The notes under the pieces were generated by a model that saw nothing but the letters and a program-made list of their open reading frames with translations, searched no databases and was not told the DNA's origin. A stretch of DNA of 64,000 nt from Hippophae tibetana (lineage: Eukaryota > Streptophyta > Magnoliopsida > Rosales > Elaeagnaceae): assembly GCA_037013495.1 (NCBI GenBank), contig CM072808.1, forward strand, positions 11,571,319-11,635,318. The letters run 5' to 3'. Both the position numbers and the translations under genes were made by a program. Numbering within the stretch: the stretch's first letter is position 1; each line of letters begins with the position of its first letter. Below are positions 23,240 through 35,510 of the stretch, piece by piece.

Positions 23240-24385
23240 TTTTAGGTTTATGTTAGTATTGGCAATATTCATGAAACAAAACATTTAATTGTAATTTTGG
23301 TTTCTAGGTGTATCTTATAAGAATATTTCAAGCCTTAAAATCTATCATGCCCCAATGAGAACATATCAGGTATATTTCTATTCCCGTGCATGTTAGATTG
23401 CATATTAGACATAATAGGAAAAATATGAATTTGAGCCACCTAATCGATCAAGCGCATACTAGATCAATCGAGTAATAAACTTTATCAATTTGATTTTAAT
23501 ATATGACTAGATCAATCGAGGGATATACTCAATCAATCCACTTTTTTTTAATATTGGTCAAATATACTCTGGATCGATCAAGTGGATGTTTGATTGATCG
23601 ACTAATGTACTTGATCGATCAAGCAAATGAGTGGATCAATCGAGCATGTAGTTATCATAATTATTTAGGTTTCTTTATTTAGTTAATCTATCAAACATCA
23701 GTGGTTGTGTTTGATTGATTAATAAACCTAATTGTTGTATGATATTTGGATCATATGTTCTTACAGCTTCTTCTTTATTTTTTTTGAATTGATGGATTAA
23801 ATAATTGTTCGCGATATATCATAATTATTTTGTTTGATTATCAATATTTAAAAAAGCTATCTTTATTAAACTTATGCTTAATTTGATTATTCTAGACTGT
23901 CCAGTTCTTTTCAATTTATATTATATATTGTTTAAATTAAATAGTTAGGTTTTTATTTATTGAATCTACTTTAAGACTCACACTTCCATGTGACAATGGT
24001 ATAGGTTGGATTAACTCACAAGACTCAAGTTTGTCAAAACACTGGTCTATTTTTGAATACCTATCTTGTAGAGACTATGATCAAAGCAATAGCTTGTAAG
24101 TAGGTTACTTGGGGGAATTACCTGGGTGGGTAGTTTGAGTCCTTGTCTTGTAACATGATACTTATTTTTCATAGTGGATAGTTAAGTGATTCGATGTATT
24201 GGTGGTTCTCCTCTTATGTCATCAGTGTGGCTTAGGTTGTTTCCACCTAAAAATCTCATGCGTTGATGTTTTTGTTTTAGCATTACTTTACCTACATGTG
24301 ATTGGTTGTTTGGCTACTTGTGAAATTTTAATTTACTGTACTTACACTAACTAGATATTTAGATCCATAACTAAACAAACTTTCT
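23240..24385 (+). repeat. Copia A 3' LTR
   Basis: It aligns with 18458-19574 from the GTTTATGTTAGTATTGG block to AACTAAACAAACTTTCT. The terminal TG and CA are both mutated (TT and CT). The GATCGATC motif block (about 23440-23650) is better preserved here than in the 5' LTR, so the two LTRs have diverged and the insertion is old. Confidence 0.8.
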
Positions 24386-24390
24386 CTCTT

Positions 24391-24444
24391 AACTTTGAGT
24401 GTTGACTTTGCTCAAGGACTAGCAAAAAGTAGATGTAGGGAGTT
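24391..24444 (+). other. L2 polypurine tract region
   Basis: AACTTTGAGTGTTGACTTTG, then CAAGGACTAGCAAAAAGTAG and a purine-rich run ending GTAGGGAGT, directly before the L2 LTR start. ACTAGCAAAAAGT parallels ACTAGCAAGAAGCTGG in L1 (7865). This is the second-strand primer of L2. Confidence 0.7.
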
Positions 24445-25090
24445 TGGTAAGTGATATTTATACATATTTTATATATCAATATTTTCATATTTATATATAT
24501 ATATATATATTTTATTATTATATTGAGCTAAATATATTTATTTTTATTTATTGACAAAATATTAATTTTTTGGATTTTTTGTATTTGTTGTGAATTTTTA
24601 TGGATTTATTGTGGTATTTATTTGACAGGTGGATGTACTTAGCATACCCATGGATATACTTAACAAAATACCCAAAAACATCCCACAAACTAACACATGA
24701 CACTTTTTTTATACATCTCAGTGTGATTCGTGTACCCTGTATGCATATATTTCACATATAATCAATCCTAATATAACTCAAAAATAGATTATTTTTTCAA
24801 TATAAATATAAAATAACATTCTATAAAATAAGTAGTATCTGAACTGCACAAAAATTAAGAGAAAAACTTAGAAACAAAATTAAGTTTGAGACTACAATCG
24901 AGAAGAAAGAGATTCAAGAAGCTATTAAAGGAACTGAAGAATTGAATCAAAGACAAAAATCTTAAGATTTCTTTCCCTTTCTTTTATTATTTTCATGAAT
25001 AATTTTTTTAATTTAATTTATGCAATGCATAGCTAAGTTTATAATTTATTGTGGGTGATTTCAAATCCCTAGACATGCATTGCTAAAAAG
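24445..25090 (+). repeat. L2 3' LTR, truncated
   Basis: Begins TGGTAAGTGATATTT after the polypurine tract and follows the 5' LTR at 1028 block by block until CCCTAGACATGCATTG (about 25080). Copia gag sequence then begins. A TA run at about 24495-24512 lies inside. The final third of the LTR is missing. Confidence 0.75.
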
Positions 25091-26700
25091 AAGGAAATAA
25101 ATTTGGCACTCAAGACTACCCAAAAAGGTGTTTCTCAGTACTTGCACTAATACCAGTTTTATTGCAAGAGATACATCTTGATCCAAAGCCTTAAATTCTA
25201 CTAAAGCTAAAGATGACTAAAAAAATGAAACTAATAAGGTGAACAAAGGATACTTGAATAAAATAAGATGCTTTGAATATGGGTAGCTGTGTCACATTGT
25301 TGTAAGGTGTTTTCAAAAATAAAATCACTTGAGAAAGCATGTTATGAAAGGTAAGGTGATTGTTTTGAATTGTACCAATAGTGATGATGATGGTGACACT
25401 TATATTTTTCCCTTCATTCTCTATAGTAGTTCTATTAATTTTCAAACTGCTGCTTTAGAAGTTTAAGAGGTAACTATTGACAATGATGATGATGATAATG
25501 AGTGAGATGAACTTCTTGACACCTGCAATGCTCTCTTATTAGAGCATATCAAGTCCAAAAAGAATAAGAGAAGTTATAGAAAGCCTTCATGAAAAAGAAC
25601 GTGAGATTAGCACATTGAATAAAAATCTAGAGCAAATGAAGTCCTTTATTGATGGATAACAACATGATTTCATAAGAATGTATGAGGTCATTCAAACAAG
25701 ATATGATGATTTGTTGATAAATTTTAACACAAACCATAAGGAAGTTAGAAAGCTTGAGGAACAGTTAAAGGCTCCTACTTTAGACAAAACTACATAGCTA
25801 TTTAATACTCATTATCTCTCTTCGATCAAAATATCAACACTAAAAAATTGAAAAATAAAATTATAGTTCTTAAAAGTGCAAAGGAATATATATTTTACTC
25901 GTTTACAAAAAATGAAGACAAGGTTGAACAACTAAAGGACAAAGTTAGGGTTTTGAATAAATCTATAGTGTATCTTGAAAACTTTCTTAATGAAAAGGAA
26001 GATTTACTTAAAGCTTGGAAAGACAAGTTCAATGTTAGTGAGAAGGAACTACCTCACTCTACCTCCATTATCTACAATATGATGATAGAGTCAAAAAAAG
26101 CTACATGAAAACCTTAGCAATGCATAGTCTTTTGGATACAAACATTACATTGGTTATGATGAACGAATTTCTACCCCAATAATTGGTAATATTGAGTTTG
26201 TAAAGTCAACTAATCAAGAACCAAAGTTGAAGTCTGGTACTACAAACGTAAAAAGTAAGTTGGTTGGATCATTTAAGTCTAATTCATCAAACAATGTGAA
26301 CCCTTCACCTGAGGCTAACACTTCCTGTCACTCTAGTAGTAGTATACTTCCTTTTCCTTGTGTCATTCCAACTTATGACCACTATGGGAAGCTTGGAAAC
26401 TTGAGACTACACTATAGGAAATTGACCTCTTATCCATGCCTAAATGTTTATACAAGTGCTTCCCCTTCTTCTTTTCTATATACTACCTTTTGGAATTAGG
26501 GACCCTAATTTTCCAGCTCCATTGTTTGTACTTGTTATTGTTGTGGTAATGGTGGCTATATTTCTTGGTAGTGTCTTAAATTTGTGAGTAGTAAATATTA
26601 GAGTCCTCCACCTTACTCTTCCACATCTCCTTTCTCTTGAGGTACCTACTGTGGCTTATTTAAGCATATTCATGTAGGTTACATTATATGTTTGAGGCAC
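25091..26700 (+). pseudogene. Ty1/copia gag C-terminal half
   Basis: Degenerate copia gag of the type with long coiled coils and several zinc knuckles (SIRE/Maximus-like). A CFEYG...CHIVVRCF stretch near 25270 looks like a decayed CCHC. The open part 25848-26108 is Lys/Glu-rich and helical (EQLKDKVRVLNKSIVYLENFLNEKEDLLKAW, in parts), which suggests a coiled coil. HYGKLGNLRLHYRKL (about 26380), CYCCGNGGYISW (about 26540) and TYCGLFKHIH (about 26645) resemble three decayed knuckles. Stops occur throughout. This may be the second half of the gag begun at about 760-1027, separated by the 24-kb L2 insertion. Confidence 0.6.
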
Positions 26701-29590
26701 AAAGTAGAAAAAAAAAATCTACCTCAAAGAGTTTACCTCGTCTAGCTTTATGGATGAATTAATTTTTTTTTATAAAAACTATAAAGAAAAAAAAATTAGG
26801 AGTCCCATTTTCCTCTCATGATCATATAAGTCAAGGCCTATCTATGCATTATGTTGCTCTTTACAAAAATTTTAAAAAGAGGGATGTAGTTTGATCACTA
26901 TTTTTGGGTGATTTGTTGGGGTTGAGTTGCTTGATTTCTTTCCTTTCTTTTTTTATTGTCTTTTTATACATGAATATATGTCACTTTGTGTATGTTCATC
27001 TTTTTGAAACTTTTTCTTGTCTCTCTCTTACTGTTTCCTTGGCATGCACAATATGTCATTTGTCATATTTATTATTTTACCTGTTTGACTATTCCTTTAC
27101 TAGTTTTCTCACTTGCTAGTTGCTTTGATGTGTTTCTTGTAAATGTTTTGTCTTGCATACTGTATGTTTCTTACTCTATAGCTTTTTTATGCACCTCACC
27201 TCATATGCTCATCACGTATAGTCAAAGTAATAGAATTTTACTTTCTACATATCTATCATATTCCATGAGATATAGATTGCATATCTATTTTACATGGTTT
27301 TAATTTCTTGTACTTAGTATCTTGTTTTTTGGTCCTTTTTCTATCTCATATTAGTGTCTATTCTTATTTTTCCTGATCTTCCTTCTATTTTGTGGTACTT
27401 TCCTCTTCTTCTTAGGCATTGTTCTGAATTATGACCTATCTTGTCATCTCACTCAATAGTTATTGTTTTTGTGTTTCCTAAGTCTGATGTGTTTTCTCCT
27501 TACTATACTATTGCATGTAATATGTAGTTTAGGGGGATTGTGTTAATATATGTTTGGCATGAATTTGAAATGAATTCAAATGTTGATGTTTTGACATATG
27601 TTTTCCATGACAACATGTATGGCTATATTTTTCTTGTTTGTCTAAATGAACTTTTCTTTTACACATGCCTTATCTTTCTGAATTTGTGTGGTTATTTTGA
27701 AAAGCTTGTGTGACTCTCTTACTTTGATGATTTGGATGCTTGTAACAAGATCTAGAATCCATATTTAGTGTCTCTTGATGCAAAATCCTAGGTGCTGCTT
27801 GGATAGAAAAATGATTTATTCCATCCTCAAAATCATTTGATCCTTTCTTACCACCAATGTCTCATATCAATAGTCTTCTCACTTTGAGCCTTTATTCTAT
27901 TCCTTCATTTCTTTGTACATAAATACTAGCTTAAAAAATACTGAGAATAATATATTTTTAGAAACAAAAGGTGTGAAGAAAGAAAAGGAAAGTTATGTCA
28001 AATGATGAGGAGTATAAAAAGCAAAGTAGTGCCTAAGTTTTTGAATTTTTTGCAATATTCTCTCAGCTTCATTGTTGAAGTTTTAGAGGCAAAGAGAAAA
28101 TAACCCATTTTTGAGGGTATAAGTGTTATGGCTACGAAATTTTCTATTTGATTGGATCAACATAGGTGTGCTCATGCAAAATGTCTCCTCTCCCATATCC
28201 ATTCTTTTTCCTATCATTACAACCTTTGAAAGACATATGATTTCTTCTAGGCTAATACTTACATTAATGCAGAGAGAGACTATTTATGGAGATATGAAGC
28301 TTGGTTAAACTTGGGTCCATATTTTGATTTACTTGGTTTACATAAGCATATCATGATAGCATATAGAGTAAAAAAAAAATTCATATCACACACAATGCAT
28401 GGCATCAAAAATTTAATCATACCCTTACATTATGTGTATTGACTATTGATTAAGTACCATCTAATTCATTCAACATGCTTTGTTTGCTTCCCTCTATTTT
28501 TATAATTCTTGTCATATATTGTGTGTAGATGCTTTGGTGTTGGGAACTTTTTGAAGTAGAATGCATGACGTGTTTATTGTATCATATGCATACATTTAGC
28601 GGGAGAGGTGTGAGCCTTATGTATGCTATCAAGGGAAGTGTTGTATTTGTTTTACTTGCAATTGCTTGTATTATTTTTGAGTTATTATTTCTGTCTTGTT
28701 CATGTCTTTGTTTCTTCTCATTATCATCACTTTATATGAACGATGCATAATTGGCTTGTTAGTATGACAGGTTGCAACATTTTATGCAATCTCTTGTTTC
28801 ACATGTACATCTATGTGTTTATTTGCTTCCCTATGCTTGTGAGTTATTGCTTATTTATTGTATTACATGATTTTACCACTCTAGTATCTCAGTGTTAATC
28901 ATTATCTTTTTCATATGACTGCATATGGTACTTCTTATTGTGTTTGCTTTAATCTTGTCTGCAGTATTGCATTAGTGTTAGGATTATTGCATTTTTGTAT
29001 GTCTTTTATCCCTCATATAGGGGTGTACCTTTGACTTTCAGTGTCAAAAGAGAAAAACAATTGTGCACAACTATATGTTTGTTGCCATTATATGTGTTGC
29101 ATGAGTTGTGAGTGTAGGATTTCAGTGTATATTATTGTTTGACTTGCATACATTCAGAGGAAGTGTTGCATGAAGTTAGGGGAAGTGGTTTATGGTTACT
29201 TGTGTTTGTGCCTATTATTGTGTAATTGCGTAGAGGTAACACGATAGCATGTCGTTTGAATATGACATGTTATTTCTACATGATACGTTCATAGGGTATG
29301 TGTTTGTATTGTGTGTACCATTTACAAATGTAGATTGAAGTCATCAAGCTTCATCTATTATTTGTGAAGTAGGATTGAGATCCTCATGTTTCAGAGTGAT
29401 ATAGATTGGATGAGTTTTTTCATGAAGTTGGATGGAACACTCAAGAGGGATGTACATCGAGTAGATATGCCTTTTGGGTTTTGGTCTATGTCGTTATGTT
29501 GTTCATAGGAACAAATAACTTTAGGACATCTTCATGATCACCTCATGTTTGATGAGTTTTTGTATCTAGGTGTGTAGTGTTTTGACCCGA
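26701..29590 (+). other. Copia internal region, T-rich, no supported gene
   Basis: T-rich sequence with short open frames that translate to hydrophobic residues because of base composition. A purine run followed by a TGTGTTAATATATG-like LTR start lies at about 27527-27545 (GTTTAGGGGGAT). No copia integrase or reverse transcriptase motif was recognised. It lies between a copia gag and a copia-like 3' end and may be the decayed pol or envelope-like region of that element. Confidence 0.4.
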
Positions 29591-30560
29591 AAAGCCAAAG
29601 GGGGAGAATGAAAGTATCATTATACTCATGTTTTTGTGTTGGCTTCCCGTGTACATAACATGATGTCTTTTTTTATTTTACTTAAAAAAAATTCTTCTAT
29701 GTAAATTTGGTTACTATGGATTAGTAATACACACATGCACATTATTAAGAACACTTTTTATGCAAGCATGTTTACATAGACACCATGAGGATGGTTTTCA
29801 TAGTTTGTATGCTAGGTTGAGAGCTCACTGATGTTGTCATTTGTGCTTTTAGTTTGTTTCTAGTGTTGGTATTTATGGATAATACTCACCACTACCCTTG
29901 GCAAGGTGGCTGGCAAGGTTGTAATCCAAGTTCTATAAATACCCCTTCATTTCTCTTATCTTTTTCCCATTGTTTATGAACTGTAACCCTGCCAAAATTC
30001 TCACTAGTATTTATATCTATTTTTGAAATTATTTTGGAAAGCTTACACTTGAGAGTGGGTAAATTTGTGGTTATTTATCAAATTTTTATATGTTTTAGTA
30101 TGTGGTTTCACTGCATGTCTCCCGTACGTGATTTGATATTTGTAGTGGACTGTGTGTTCTGTGAGGTGGTCAGTTGGTACACTTCCAGTTATTGATTATT
30201 GGTTACCAATCACACTACGTTGGGTGGTTTTGATTGTAGAGAACAAATAGGTTTGAGTGTTGAACCAAACAGTTATGGAAATAGCAAGTGAAGAGCAGAA
30301 GTAGGTAGTTTGGATGAAGGTCCTCGCTGATAGAGCTTCTATGTTGTAACTTGTTTACTATTTGGGGAATTATTTATTACAGAGTGGCTCCCTTAAATAA
30401 CCCGAGGATGTTACCATATAGATATAATCTCTATATGGGTTTATCATTATATCGATCGTTATGCATGATTTGATGTTGTATTATTACAATCCAAGTCTAA
30501 GGTGAGTATGTTTGAACATACTATAGGCTTAAACTTTAATTAGAATTTTTTTTATTATTT
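29591..30560 (+). repeat. Copia purine tract and 3' LTR
   Basis: AAAGCCAAAGGGGGAGAA (about 29588-29607) is the purine tract commonly seen at the 3' end of SIRE/Maximus-type copia elements, and TGAAAGTATC follows as a likely LTR start at 29609. The region holds a GC-richer stretch (29880-30420) without coding signs. The right edge was not found and is approximate. Confidence 0.5.
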
Positions 30561-31748
30561 ACTTGGTTTTTGTTTGATATATAATATATGTTATTAAAGT
30601 CATATGCTTTTGTTATTATACATTTTGTGCTTCTGCTATGTGAACTATTTAAGTGTTCTACTATTCTATTTCTTGCGAGTTAAGTTCAAGTCCTTTAAGA
30701 GTCTATATCTCCTTACCCTAGTGATTGATTGGGTCATGGAATCTTTCAATGATATAACCTACCCTTTTACTTTTGAAGAGGACTTAAAATAAACACAAGT
30801 TTGGTATGAACTCTCTATGATGAAAAGGTCAAAATTTCACTAAAACGTGACTACAACCTGAAAAATATTGAAAATAATAGATTGAGGGTTATAGAAAATA
30901 AATTTTTAATGTAAAAGGAATGAAAGGTTAGTAATGTATCCCTTTAGTTGTAAAAAGAAGAAAATTTGAGAAGAGAAAAAGAAAGAAAAAGAGAAAAGCA
31001 AAAAAAGAAGAATGCAAATAAAAGATCACGGTGATATTTGATACAATGTGAAATTATACCTATAGTATATTTAAATATGGATATGAAGGTAAATATCACT
31101 TGATTAAGTTTGGTAACATTTGGAGATATTTTAGAACTTAAATTGGCGGTGTTTGAAATAAATTAAGTTCTATTATTTTTGTGATTCACCTTCTCGTTCT
31201 TCCATAACCCGAAACCTTCGCCTAATTTTATAATCTTTATAAAGACCTAATGATATAAAGTATTGTAACCATTCCATTTTAGTGGAGAGTGAATTGAAAA
31301 GTAATCCTATAGGGTTTGTGATTACCATGCACACACATCAAATTTGCATAATCTAGAGACAAAGAAATTTGTTCTATGAATATCATGCACAAGATTATCT
31401 TACATGCAGATTATATGTTTTTATTTAGATAATGTGTATTGAATGTTATAAGGGATCTTTTAGACGAAAAGTATAATTGATTCGATAGTTAGTATCTTTG
31501 TTTATTTTTCTATTTTTATTTTCTTTGAGTCATTTTAATTGAATTTAGTTGTGATGTTTATGAGTATTATTACTGAAAGCCCTCATGAGACTATAACTTG
31601 TCCACTAGGACACCCTAAAGGTTTAAAGTCTTATTACATAAGCTAAATGCATCATGTCATTCTATGGAAATGATTTAGTCTAGGTTAGGATAGGGTGATT
31701 TACACTTCTTTTGAAAGAAACTTTGATAGCTTATCTTGCTAGAGATTA
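30561..31748 (+). other. L4 (Ty3-type) 3' untranslated region
   Basis: The second half matches the end of the L1-type internal region: AAAGCCCTCATGAGACT near 31577 parallels GAAGCCTTCATGAGACTT near 47242, followed in both by a stretch about cutting at the same distance from the LTR. No coding motif was recognised. A short open frame at 30604-30792 is Leu/Tyr-rich and unsupported. Confidence 0.5.
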
Positions 31749-32620
31749 GCTAGAAGTAGATTAGAGGTTGTGATACATGACAATGAAGCATGAATATATT
31801 ATGATTTATCAAAATTAGATAGGAGAATTAGGTTTTAATAATGCATTTTAAACTTAAGTAGTTTATAAATTCTATTTTCGGAATCACGGGGTATGTTTTG
31901 CAGTATTTCTTTTGGAAGTTAAGATATGCAAATGACAAAGGATTGAATAAATCCCCATAATGAGAGGCATAATTGTCATACATTGGAGGACCTAAATGCA
32001 ATCATTTACATAGAATTCATCAAGGAGGGGTCAAACCATGAAGTTGGGAAATTTAAGGTAGCACCGCAGCATGAGTATATGTGAGTCATGGAACAAGCCT
32101 CTCGAATTGAATTTCATAGACTACGAAAAATGGTTGGACCGTGACATAGTTCAACATATCTCTATCCAAAGTGTTTCATATTTGTTAGATTATCATTTCA
32201 ATTATTTTAGATCTCTACAAATCTAATCCTAACTACATTGTAATTCTTTTACTATAAATATATAACTAGAGTTAACAACAAAACAAGCATAGACTATAGA
32301 CAATGAATTTACAAAAAATATATAGGTCTGTAGATAAATTGAATGCTAGACGAAAGATAGGAATTAAAGAGGCAATTAATGAGTTGGAGATCAGCTATAT
32401 ATATTAGTCCTTAGCTTCTTCTTCTTCTTTTCTATGATTTTAATTATGATTCTTTTAGAATCCATGCCTAACTAATTTATTTATGTGATTGCATGAAATT
32501 TTCAAGCCCTAGACAAAAAATTTAAATACTGTAATGTTATGATGGATTTTTTGATTCTATCCTTGATTGTTGATGTGTTTGATTCTATTTTTAAATTCTA
32601 AAACTATACATGTATGAAAA
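31749..32620 (+). repeat. L4 polypurine tract and 3' LTR
   Basis: The tract GCTAGAAGTAGATTAGAGGTTG (given in part; 31749-31770) parallels that at 7868. The LTR starts TGATACATGAC at 31771, and the TTTTCGGAATCACGGGGTAT block (about 31875) resembles TTTTTCGGAATGAGGGGTAT in L1 (about 7996). A TATA box, TATAAATA, is at 32253-32260. The AAGCCCTAGACA block near 32500 resembles the L2 LTR. The right edge, where minus-strand gag begins, is approximate. Confidence 0.65.
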
Positions 32621-33880
32621 CCCATACAAGTTGACCCAATTGAACTTCAGGATTTCTAATAGATGCTGCTGGATTGTGAAGAATAGTCTCATTCATAGCC
32701 ATGTATTAAGCAAACATATCTTCTAGTGATGGCTTCTTTTTTATGGTGGAGCTTGATTGTGAAAACCAAGAGGATATTTAGGCTTCATATAAGATGACGA
32801 GCCCTGATTGTTACTCTAAGAAAAATTAGAATGATTCTTCCAACCTGGATTGTAAGTGTTGGCATAAGGGTTGTTTTGATGCCTATTGTAGTTGGCAACA
32901 AAACTGACAGATTCATAGTTGTGAGGACATCTCTCACTAGCATGGCTTCCATTGCAAATTTCACATGCAAGAAAAGGACTCTGAATGGAATGGACACATA
33001 GAGTATCAATCTTCTTCGCCAAAGTTGACACTTGAGCAGTTAAAGTGGACATAACGACAATCTCATGAATTCCAACCGCTCTCTTAGGCACCACTTTGAT
33101 GGCCACTGGTATCTATTGGAAGCCATTTCCTCTAATAAGTTATAGGCTTTATCAATAGATTTTCCCATATGAGCACCACCTACTACAATGTTAAACATGT
33201 TTCTAGTCAGACCCATCGAACTATTATAAAATGTCTGAACTTAAATCCAATTTGGTAAACCATGGTGAGGAAATCTTCTAAGTAGATCCTTATACCTCTC
33301 TCAAGCCTCATATAACGGTTCTGAGTTAAACTGCACAAAGGTAGTGATATCATTCTTCATCTTTGCAATATTTGCTGGTGGAAAAATATTGGCTAAGTAT
33401 TTTTGAACCAAATCATCCCAAGTAGTGATAGAACCAAATGGCAATGAATCCAACCAACTCTTTGCCTTATCTCGGAGTGAAAAAGGAAAAAATATCAGCT
33501 TGATAGCATCATCGGTGACTCCATTATGCCTGAAAGTGTCACAAATCTCTAAAAAATGGGCTATATGAGAGTTTGCGTCATTATTGGGTAAGCCTTCAAA
33601 ATTAATAGAAGTTTGAATCATCTGAATGATCACAGGCTTAATCTCAAAATTGTTGGCTTGAATTGTAGGTCTTCTAATGCTCGAATGAATCCCACCAACA
33701 AGAGGCATTGCATAGTCTCTTAGAGATCTTGGTTTTTCAGTTTAGGAATCTCCTCATCCATGATACAATGTTGCAAAGCTTCTTGCTTGTCATTTTTTAA
33801 TTTCAAAAGAGTTCTCTCACTTTCTGGATCAAATGGAGCAATGTCAAGACTTCTTGTGCGTCGCATACAAAGTCCCAATT
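32621..33880 (-). pseudogene. Athila-like gag remnant
   Basis: The minus strand encodes a Ty3 gag in two main open pieces. Piece one (33708-33301) contains RRPTIQANNFEIKP, NFEGLPNNDANSHIAHFLEI and KSWLDSLPFGSITTWDDLV, the Retrotrans_gag core; its reading continues with a WERYKDL-like stretch after 33301. Piece two (33106-32816) holds the zinc knuckle CEICNGSHASERC (C-x2-C-x3-H-x4-C) and NPYANTYNPGWKNHSNFS. An N-terminal stretch, ending in DYAMPLVGG, precedes the first piece in another frame. Gag is followed directly upstream by its own primer site (34000-34017) and LTR. The copy is truncated at about 32620 and has stops. Confidence 0.8.
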
Positions 33881-33999
33881 CACTTGAAAATCAAAAAAAT
33901 AAATCTAATAAAGTAAAAATAAAAATAAACAAATAAATGAAAGGTTTGAACTCAAATTAGATTGATTGGTATTAATATCAACAAAAATTGTAAATCAAA

Positions 34000-34017
34000 T
34001 CCCTGGCAACGGTGCCA
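34000..34017 (-). other. Primer-binding site, tRNA-Asp type
   Basis: Minus-strand TGGCACCGTTGCCAGGGA, two mismatches from TGGCGCCGTTGCCGGGGA, the tRNA-Asp-complementary site common in Athila/Tat elements. It lies 9 bases past the LTR end and upstream of the gag at 33880, so it fixes orientation and 5' end. Confidence 0.8.
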
Positions 34018-34026
34018 CAAAATTAT

Positions 34027-35510
34027 TGGTATCTTAAAAGAACATCAGCATGCAAGTATACACGATCACAAGTAGTAAGTGATAAATACGATATCGTTCC
34101 CATGAAGATTTATTACTATACTTTATTAAGTACTAAAATTGTCTCAACCTAATTTTATCCAAACAAATGATATTTGGATAGAGTTAAACTAAACTAATTC
34201 TAAATAACAATATATGAGATTAACACTTGAAGAAAACTCTAGGATTTTAATTTCACCAAATTAATCCACTTGAATCATATTATTTTCTCTTGATTTATGT
34301 TCTCGAATTTAATTTTTCAAGCAAGAACTCCTAATTTATCCATATGTCTCTTCCGATAACAAATAAATACATCTCACTAAATTAATTCACTATATTCCAA
34401 TGAAAATTAAATTTACCAAAGATTCATTAAGCTCAAAGTTATCAATAGTTACACATACAAGAAAGGTATATTCATATCCCCTATATATATATATATGTTA
34501 TTCTATCCAAGAGAAAAATACAAAAATTATTTTTCCAAGTTCATAAGGGTTCACAAATTAATTTATTAATCTTCCAACAATCAAAGGCATTAAGAACAAA
34601 TATAATAAATAAATTAAAAGCAACATCCCACAAATCATTCAAAAAAAAATAATTCAAGCTTCATAACGTATGCTACATTGCAACCCTAGAAAAAAATAAG
34701 TTAGTTTATAGGAAATATTGAAATCACAATCCAAGAATATTTAGACATTTAAGAAAAATTAAATCAATAGACAAAGGGATTAGAATAAACTCTTTGATGA
34801 TTCCTCAATCTCCAAGCAATATTCCACTTCAAAGTCTTGCACAATAGTCTTCAAGAATGCCCCAATATTTTAGAGTTGCTAACTTAATATTCAACTAAAA
34901 AAATGTGTGTTTCAAACAAAAAAGAAAATGAAAAAAATGAGGGAGAAAAAATGGAGTTCCTCCCATGCCTTCTTCTTTGCTCTATGCGTGCAATATAATT
35001 TGGGTTGTTGGAGCAATTGTTTGAATTTTTTTTACACTATGCATGACACGTGGTGAGCTTTGATTCGTTGGTAGGATAATCGGACACATGGCATATGCAG
35101 GTTGGGTAACACCAAAGGCGCACGAAGCTTTAGTGGATTGCGTCGTATGGAATTCTACACACTAGGCTGTGTAGAATAGTTATACCCCACTCCATGACTC
35201 TCTCACGTGGAGAGTGGAGAAAACGAGTGATCTAGACCATTCATCATTTGATTTGATGGTGGGTGATGTGTGTTGTTCCATCTGAGTGTGAGACTCATTT
35301 TTTGTGCAAAAAAGATTAAATTTTCAACTTTTTTTATTTACATTTAAGTCCTTTTTAATTCAAATTGTTTATTTTTCTCTCAAAATATAATATTTTTACA
35401 AAACTAACACTAAATAATACTTTAGAAACTTAAAATTAACTAAAAACCTTAAGAACATAGCAATTATAATTAATAAATTGGAAAAATAATTCTAAAACAG
35501 AGAGTTATCA
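34027..35510 (-). repeat. 5' LTR of the minus-strand Athila-like element
   Basis: On the minus strand it starts TGATAACTCTCTG (35510) and ends near GATACCA (34027), giving 1484 bp. The U5 part shares the AAGTATACACGATCACAAGTAGTAA-like block (about 34055-34085, given in part) with the LTRs ending at 16598 and 63112. The flank at 35511 encodes the end of an RNase H domain, so this element is inserted in another Ty3 element. Confidence 0.7.

Larger units (their letters stand above)
18458..24385 (+). mobile_element. Copia A: gag-only Ty1/copia element
   Basis: Two LTRs of about 1.1 kb (18458-19574 and 23240-24385) flank 3.67 kb of internal sequence. The element is bordered by the direct repeat CTCTT (18453-18457 and 24386-24390). 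A primer site resembling initiator tRNA-Met (TTGGTATTAGAATGG) follows the 5' LTR at about 19576. A decayed purine tract (AAATGAAGAT) precedes the 3' LTR. Only gag is recognisable inside; no integrase, reverse transcriptase or RNase H motif was seen. It sits in the 3' untranslated region of L2. Confidence 0.75.

Noticed and set aside
25191-25445. 84-codon minus-strand frame
   Set aside because: It is a shadow of decayed copia gag on the plus strand, which contains recognisable motif remnants.
26904-27303. Hydrophobic open frames that look like membrane proteins
   Set aside because: They lie in T-rich sequence where Phe and Leu codons arise by chance; the two frames overlap and neither has a motif.
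34000-34017. tRNA-like sequence
   Set aside because: Only the 18 bases complementary to a tRNA 3' end are present, next to an LTR end. This is a primer-binding site, not a tRNA gene.
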